From Micromussa lordhowensis (taxonomy: Eukaryota > Cnidaria > Anthozoa > Scleractinia > Lobophylliidae): a stretch of DNA of 64,000 nucleotides. The notes under the pieces are model-generated. The model saw nothing but the letters and a program-made list of their open reading frames with translations, was not told the DNA's origin and ran no database searches. The translations under genes were made by a program, and so were the position numbers. Positions 59,209 through 64,000 of this stretch are shown piece after piece; the first letter of the stretch is position 1; each line of letters opens with the position of its first letter. The DNA lies in NCBI GenBank assembly GCA_964020085.1, contig OZ026598.1, forward strand, positions 6,574,024-6,638,023. The letters run 5' to 3'.

Positions 59209-59869
59209 GAGTATTACAAGATAATTTGGTTTTATCAACTGAGTCGATAATGTGAATGGTCTGTCATTCGCTCCGAAAAAGGGCTAACGCTCGAAACGTC
59301 AGCTTTCGAATCTCTTTATATTACAGTGGCCAATTCAAAACCAAAATTATCTTGTTTGTTTGTCAATGTGTTGTGTCGAACAAGCCGTGAAACAAACAAC
59401 GACTTTCGTATCTAACATTAATATTCCTTCCCTTGATCGTGTGCTTTGTGTACGTTTACAGATCGGCCCGTCTGTCCATTCCTTTGTTTGTTCGATCGTT
59501 CGTTCGTTGAAAAGTTCGTTCCTTGCTTCGCTAGTTCACTCAATCATTCCTTCATTCTTACGAGCAGTCGTGTGCCGGATCGACTTCTTATGCGACTACT
59601 GTGGTAAAAAAAAATACCCATTTCTAAGTTTCTCGTTCCCACCAACAGTTTTGAGTATTTGATTTTTCTGTTCTACATCAAGATTATTGAACATTTTAAC
59701 TCTGTTTTAGGGTGATAGCGGTGGACCTCTTGTTTGTGCCGAAAGAGGAGGCAAGTGGGTTTTGCGCGGTGTGGTCAGCTGGGGACACTACAATTGTGAA
59801 ACGGACCACTTCTCTGTGTTTGCTCGTGTCTCTAACTACGTGAAGTGGATAAAGAAAAGGTTGTACTGA
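56647..59869 (+). CDS. Protease H: secreted chymotrypsin/elastase-like S1A serine protease zymogen (267 aa, shortened loop)
   Basis: Exons: 56647-56701, 57504-57710, 58104-58322, 58759-58922, 59711-59869. The signal peptide is two residues shorter (LLVPSLTE). Exon 2 is 207 nt, not 225: six residues are missing between LRYRHY and GHICGG, the loop near chymotrypsin position 37. Activation Arg-VVNGED, His72, Asp122 and Ser218 are intact. An eleventh cysteine (VIVHCGYSD in exon 3) has no obvious partner. Exon 4 ends GGCH as in B and E, but the promoter resembles D and G with TACAAAA in place of TATAAAT. Exon 2 could start at 57498, adding two residues; 57504 matches the other copies. An upstream in-frame ATG at 56596 is not favoured because the family start is MLMIL. 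The UTR exon starts at about 60698 and AATAAA is at 60850-60855. Confidence 0.9.
58990..59155 (+). repeat. TCTG microsatellite, intron 4 of H
   Basis: Interrupted GTCTGTCTGTTGGTCTG repeats at the same intron position as in B and E. Confidence 0.8.
59165..59358. mobile_element. Penelope-like terminal fragment, intron 4 of H
   Basis: Carries GTTTCTAAAGAAACTGTGG, GTTTTATCAACTGAGTCGAT and GGGCTAACGCTCGAAACGTC in the same order as the left half of the 43977-44252 palindrome, then an inverse end near 59330. Confidence 0.65.
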
Positions 59870-60959
59870 TCGATAAAATATTATATCAAGGGTATGTTTA
59901 TGTACTTTCACCTTCATGACAGATAGTGCAGCTAGCAGTTGATAGACGACAGATTAAAAGCAAGGACTCAATTCAAGTCTTAATAGTTTGAGTGTACGAA
60001 ATGCTTTCCTTTTTTTTATGTTCAGATTGGCGATTAGTTGAAAGTTTCTCGAGCTTTAGGTGAGTTCACGGTTTATTATATGACAATAAAAGAAGTAGTT
60101 TATAAGCAGACGTTTAAGAAGAAATCCACCACAAGTTCGGACAAACACTTTGTACCGAGGTCATTTACATTATATAGCAAACTTCTGTGCGATTGTTTTC
60201 TTTTTTTTTTGTATTCTATAATTTTTTTAGGGCATGTTGCTAGTAATTTACAAGTTTTAAACATTATTATTAAACTACTTACAATACACGTTAGGCTACA
60301 TCATTTATAATACAAAAAATAGTTTGATTTCATTTGCGACTGTTTTCAGTATCTTCTGAAAAGAAATGATTTCCAACAAAATTAACACGAAATGTAGAAA
60401 ATAAATTTTGAAGTTCATACGAAGCACTTGAAAGTACTGGTAAAATGAAACTAGAGATGAAATTATAACCTGTAATATAATTGCACAATTTCTCTGAACT
60501 TAGAAATATATTTTCTAATTTTAAAAAAATTATTTTAAATTTCAGGCAACTATTTATATCATTAGCTTTTAGAAAATGAAAAAGGATTGTAATATACTTA
60601 AAGTTATCCTAGCACAAGGTTTTGTCGTCTTAACACTCATATCGAGTCATGGAAGATGTATGTGTTCGCTAAATATAGTTCTTACGGTCCTTCCTAGGCC
60701 GCCAGTTCAACAACTTCCTGGATCGGACTGCTTAGAGTAGACGTGGACCCAGAAGACAACCAAGGGAAAAAAAAGCAGAGGGAAAATTACTGTGGAAATT
60801 CTAAATAATATATGACTAGAACAAATGGAATGGATGAAAAATTAATTTGAATAAACTGGGGTTATTGGCAATAATATGCCGGTCAGTTGAATTATATTTA
60901 TGTTGTCCATAACAAGAATAAATAAATTTCATGGGAGTCCTCTATCGTAGTCGAATTGG

Positions 60960-61117
60960 AATTTGGAGTGTTGGTTTATGCGGAGGGAGGAAAACAAGAG
61001 AGTACCCGGAGAAAAACCCTCGGAGCAAGGCGAGAACGCCAACGTATGTCACCGGCCGGAACTGATCGAACCCGGGCCACATTGGTGGGAGGCGAGCGCT
61101 CTCTCCACTGCACCATA
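60960..61117 (-). mobile_element. tRNA-derived SINE of a second family
   Basis: On the minus strand a box A-like TGGTGCAGTGGAGAGAG (61114 leftward) and a box B-like GGGTTCGATC (61073-61064) are followed by a body containing GGGTTTTTCTCCGGGTACTC. The head differs from the 3711/27061 family. Confidence 0.65.
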
Positions 61118-61378
61118 CCTGCACCATTTCCAAACCCAGTTAAACGCGAGAACTAGGATAGGGAGCATAGAGGAATCGTCGGTAGTTTACTTTGCATTCG
61201 CTGCTTGGATAAAGGAAGGAAGAGGTCTGAAGGAGGGTTCGGTTGAGAACAAAGAGGAATTAGTCTAAATCTCTTCTCCTGTCTCTTACTTACTCTTCTG
61301 GGTCGTTTCTTATGTGTTATTGTTCATTGTGAATGCATGATTTGTGACTTCGCAGTGCAACGCAAATGAAAAATAGAT

Positions 61379-61504
61379 CAAGATAATTTAATTTGGTTTT
61401 ATCAACTGGGTCGATAATGTGAATTGGCCACCGTAATCGAATCTCTTTACGGTGGCCAATTCAAATTATCAACCCAGTTGATAAAACCAAATTATCTTGT
61501 AATA

Positions 61505-61541
<37 letters not shown>

Positions 61542-61548
61542 TGCCCCC
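61379..61548. mobile_element. Penelope-like palindromic fragment
   Basis: GGTTTTATCAACTGGGTCGA and TTGATAAAACCAAATTATCT are inverse arms around GGCCACCGTAATCGAATCTC. Continues with CGACGCAGCACCACAGTTTC as in the other copies. Confidence 0.65.
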
Positions 61549-63864
61549 TGAAAAATAGATCGCTGAGTTAGAAGAGAATGCTTTTCGAAGTTTCGCCAAT
61601 AAGACTGTTGTTGTAAGCTTTTAAAAGGAATAGCTAGCAACTTTATTTTCTGAATAGATAATCGATGAAAATACACCTACGGCTATAATAACTGATATTC
61701 TATACATTTCATGCTGCCTAGCAGAACAAACAGGAAAACAGGCCGAGAATATAACACTTCAAATGATGCCAAAGGAAATAACCTCTTTTAACCTTCTGTA
61801 GTTACTGTCAGTGACATATTAAATTGTCAAATAAACTACTCGGAGAAAGATAAAACTTTCAAACACTTTTAAGAATAGAAATATCATACAACATCCACAA
61901 ATGCTGCATGAAAAGTTTGACCATTTTCAAATTTGAGCCAACAACAGACAACATGTCGCAACATGTCGCTACACGTCGCATCAGGGTGGCCAAACCCGCA
62001 CAACATGCTGCACCCACCAATGTTGCAATATGGTGCGTTAAAATGTTGCGATCGTCTGACCGGGGCTTAAAACCTCGAAAAATTCTTATTAAACAGTTTT
62101 TACCCTTCTTTGTGCCATTGGAGACTGAACTCAATGTTTGACATTAATATTGAAACTTCATTTTATCATAGAGGCTCGAACTAATACATAATTCAGTTTA
62201 CCTTTGTAAACTATTAACGTGTAAATGTTTTTTTTTATTTTAATGCCTTTTTTAATGCCTTTTTTTAATGCCTTTTATCATTGTGTGGCTAGAGTATCTT
62301 TCTCATCGTTATGTACAGCATGGACGAAGGCAGTTCTGCGATTATTAAATTGAGCTTATAGATGGAGGGCTCTGTTCTTATGAGAACTTGAGTAAAATAC
62401 TTGTAAGTGACCTTAAATTTAGAAAGTAATTACCAGATAAAGGAAAAAAGAATCATTCTAATTTGAGATATTTTACGCTTCACATGCAAAACAAACAGGA
62501 AAGTGCTTACTTGAATATGTCACTTAAGAGGAAATAACTAGTTTATTTTCTCAGAGAGACTCTCGGCAAAGTTCAAATTACTGAAACAAGACTCTAAAAT
62601 TTTCGACAAAATGAGGGCGAATGTTTAAAACAAATGACACGATTTCATAATTTCAATTTGAGGCTTTGTATCAAAGCATATCATGCGTAGTAAGTTGTTC
62701 AACGTTGTTTTTTAGTATAGTGTGATTTTCCGCTTGATTCAAGGTTGGAAATCGAATTCTCGCTTTAGGAAAAAAAAAATCATTCACTCGAGCTTTTATG
62801 AGGTACCATGAGTTAAACGGTAAAACTTGAAACCTTTCTTGGTTTTGTTTAAGAGACACACCATTTACAATAAACTTGATCGCGGAAGTAGCTGCAATCT
62901 AAATGCACCATGAAAGAGTTGTTTTTGCGCAACGACGTGAAAAAAAAAAGGAAGAAAGAAAGAAAAAGAAAAGAAATTGTACCCGGAGACCCTGCTTTTG
63001 AGAACAAAGAGTTGGAGAACAAAGATTTGTAGTCAGAAATGATAAACAATGAGCATAATACCTAGTGACTCGAAAACAGATATTTTAGCAGACAAGCAAA
63101 TTGGTTAAATGGCGTAAGAAAAAAACTCTCTAAGTACTTTCGGAGGTTTTCCGCGGACTCTCACTTTAATTTCCGAAATAATGTTTACTTTACACAAGTC
63201 GGCGCTGAAGTAACTATGAGAGCTATGTCAACTACTTTAATGAGCTTTGTTATCGTTTCTGTTAGCAAAGAATTAACAAAAATAACATCTTTCAAAACGA
63301 ACTTTTAAATTGTAAGACCAATACGGGCTTATGAATTCAAATGTATTTTTTTCGTGCTAATCTCGTGCAGAAGAAATCTTGCTAATCTCTCTTTTTTCAG
63401 AGGGCTCGTTAAGTGACAACAAAAATAGAAATATAAAAATAACACAAAAAAGCTTCTAACAAACATTACACTCAAGAAATGTGTCCATCTCTTTATTACC
63501 GGTCCCACTAGAAACGTCTTTTCTCTAAGATGGGATTTCACTTAAGAATATGGAATAAAAACAACTTAAGTTGATTTCTTTCTTGTTTGAAAAAGACGTA
63601 GTAAAACGAAAGTAAACAAAAATATAATAATACCTTGTTCAAGTGTTTTTATCTTGGGATATTTTTATCGTAACAGACCAGGATAAACCATGAAATTTAG
63701 CCCAAATTTAAGGTGTTGATTTCCAATACCGGTTATATTAAAAGAACAGTCTGCCCGGCTAGACGGCATACCTTTCGATCACGTTCTGCCTTGGAGACCA
63801 CGGTACAAAGGAACGCCTTCGCTGAAAAGAAGTAGCACTGAAAGGAAGGGAACAACCGAAGACC
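61549..63864. other. Intergenic region right of H
   Basis: AT-rich with no supported gene. A stretch at 61950-62060 rich in AACATGTCGCAACATG-type words looks like a transposon edge, with weaker relatives near 1850 and 30880, but I could not define an element. Confidence 0.4.
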
Positions 63865-63963
63865 ATGAAGCCATCGCCAGTTTTGCGATTGGCTTTACTT
63901 CTTTCGTGTCTTGAGACGGTGAGGGGAACTCCCGTAGACGAAAAGGAGAAGCTCTTTGCATTG
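63865..63963 (+). CDS. First exon of a secreted protein gene (partial, runs off the window)
   Basis: ATG at 63865 opens 33 codons encoding MKPSPVLRLALLLSCLETVRG then TPVDEKEKLFAL. This is a short basic start, a hydrophobic core and small residues before a likely signal-peptidase site, then an acidic stretch. A consensus donor GTACGT follows at 63964 in phase 0. It is unlike the protease exon 1 in sequence and phase, so it is a different gene, family unknown. The remaining exons lie outside the window. Confidence 0.5.
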
Positions 63964-64000
63964 GTACGTATAAAGTTCGAGGTCTTCCTGCAGGATTCTT

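Overview
The window is eukaryotic, AT-rich, intron-rich genomic DNA, most likely from an anthozoan cnidarian such as a stony coral. The evidence is introns with GT-AG borders, a tandem family of chymotrypsin/elastase-like S1 proteases, one of them apparently fused to a ShKT domain, tRNA-derived SINEs, a CR1/L2-like LINE, Penelope-like debris and many fold-back MITEs. The taxon is inference; no species marker is present.

The backbone is a cluster of secreted S1A serine protease zymogen genes built on one template. Exon 1 is a signal peptide (usually 61 nt). Exon 2 carries the propeptide, activation site and catalytic His (225 nt). Exon 3 carries the catalytic Asp (219 nt). Exon 4 is 164 nt. 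Exon 5 carries GDSGG and the C-terminus (156-159 nt). Intron phases are 1,1,1,0. Left to right: A (218-1532, +, 5' end outside the window, with a C-terminal ShKT exon); B (5071-8296, +, intact); C' (about 10148-11240, -, 3'-end fragment); C (11446-12173, +, decayed); D (14101-20602, +, intact, with a LINE in intron 4); E (26258-29113, -, intact frame but one disulfide cysteine lost); F (32939-41793, +, nonsense codon in exon 3); G (47383-52755, +, intact, with a DNA transposon in intron 4); H (56647-59869, +, intact, shortened loop). Another gene starts at 63865-63963 and runs off the right edge.

The copies duplicated together with promoter, introns and 3' UTR intron. Low-complexity tracts are kept at the same intron positions: CTTC-rich in intron 2, and TCTG- or TTCG-rich in intron 4. 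Two exon-4/intron-4 classes exist (ending GGCH: B, E, H; ending GGCQ: D, F, G and decayed C). E and F are head-to-head, with inverted-repeat upstream regions.

Between and inside the genes are mobile elements, several with readable target-site duplications. They include a 1265-bp fold-back element made of a palindromic satellite inside the LINE, a 142-bp hairpin element nested in that, a 2.3-kb transposon with convergent SAP and DDE-transposase ORFs, a pair of elements sharing a TTAA site, and Penelope-like palindromes with a hammerhead-like motif. Two recent direct duplications (about 1 kb each) flank G, and the only assembly gap (55501-55700) lies inside one of them at a point where no sequence appears to be missing.

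Functionally the genes look like a digestive or secreted chymotrypsin/elastase-like repertoire activated by a trypsin-type cleavage after Arg. All exon joins are inferred from splice consensus, phase and paralogue alignment by eye; no transcript data were available.
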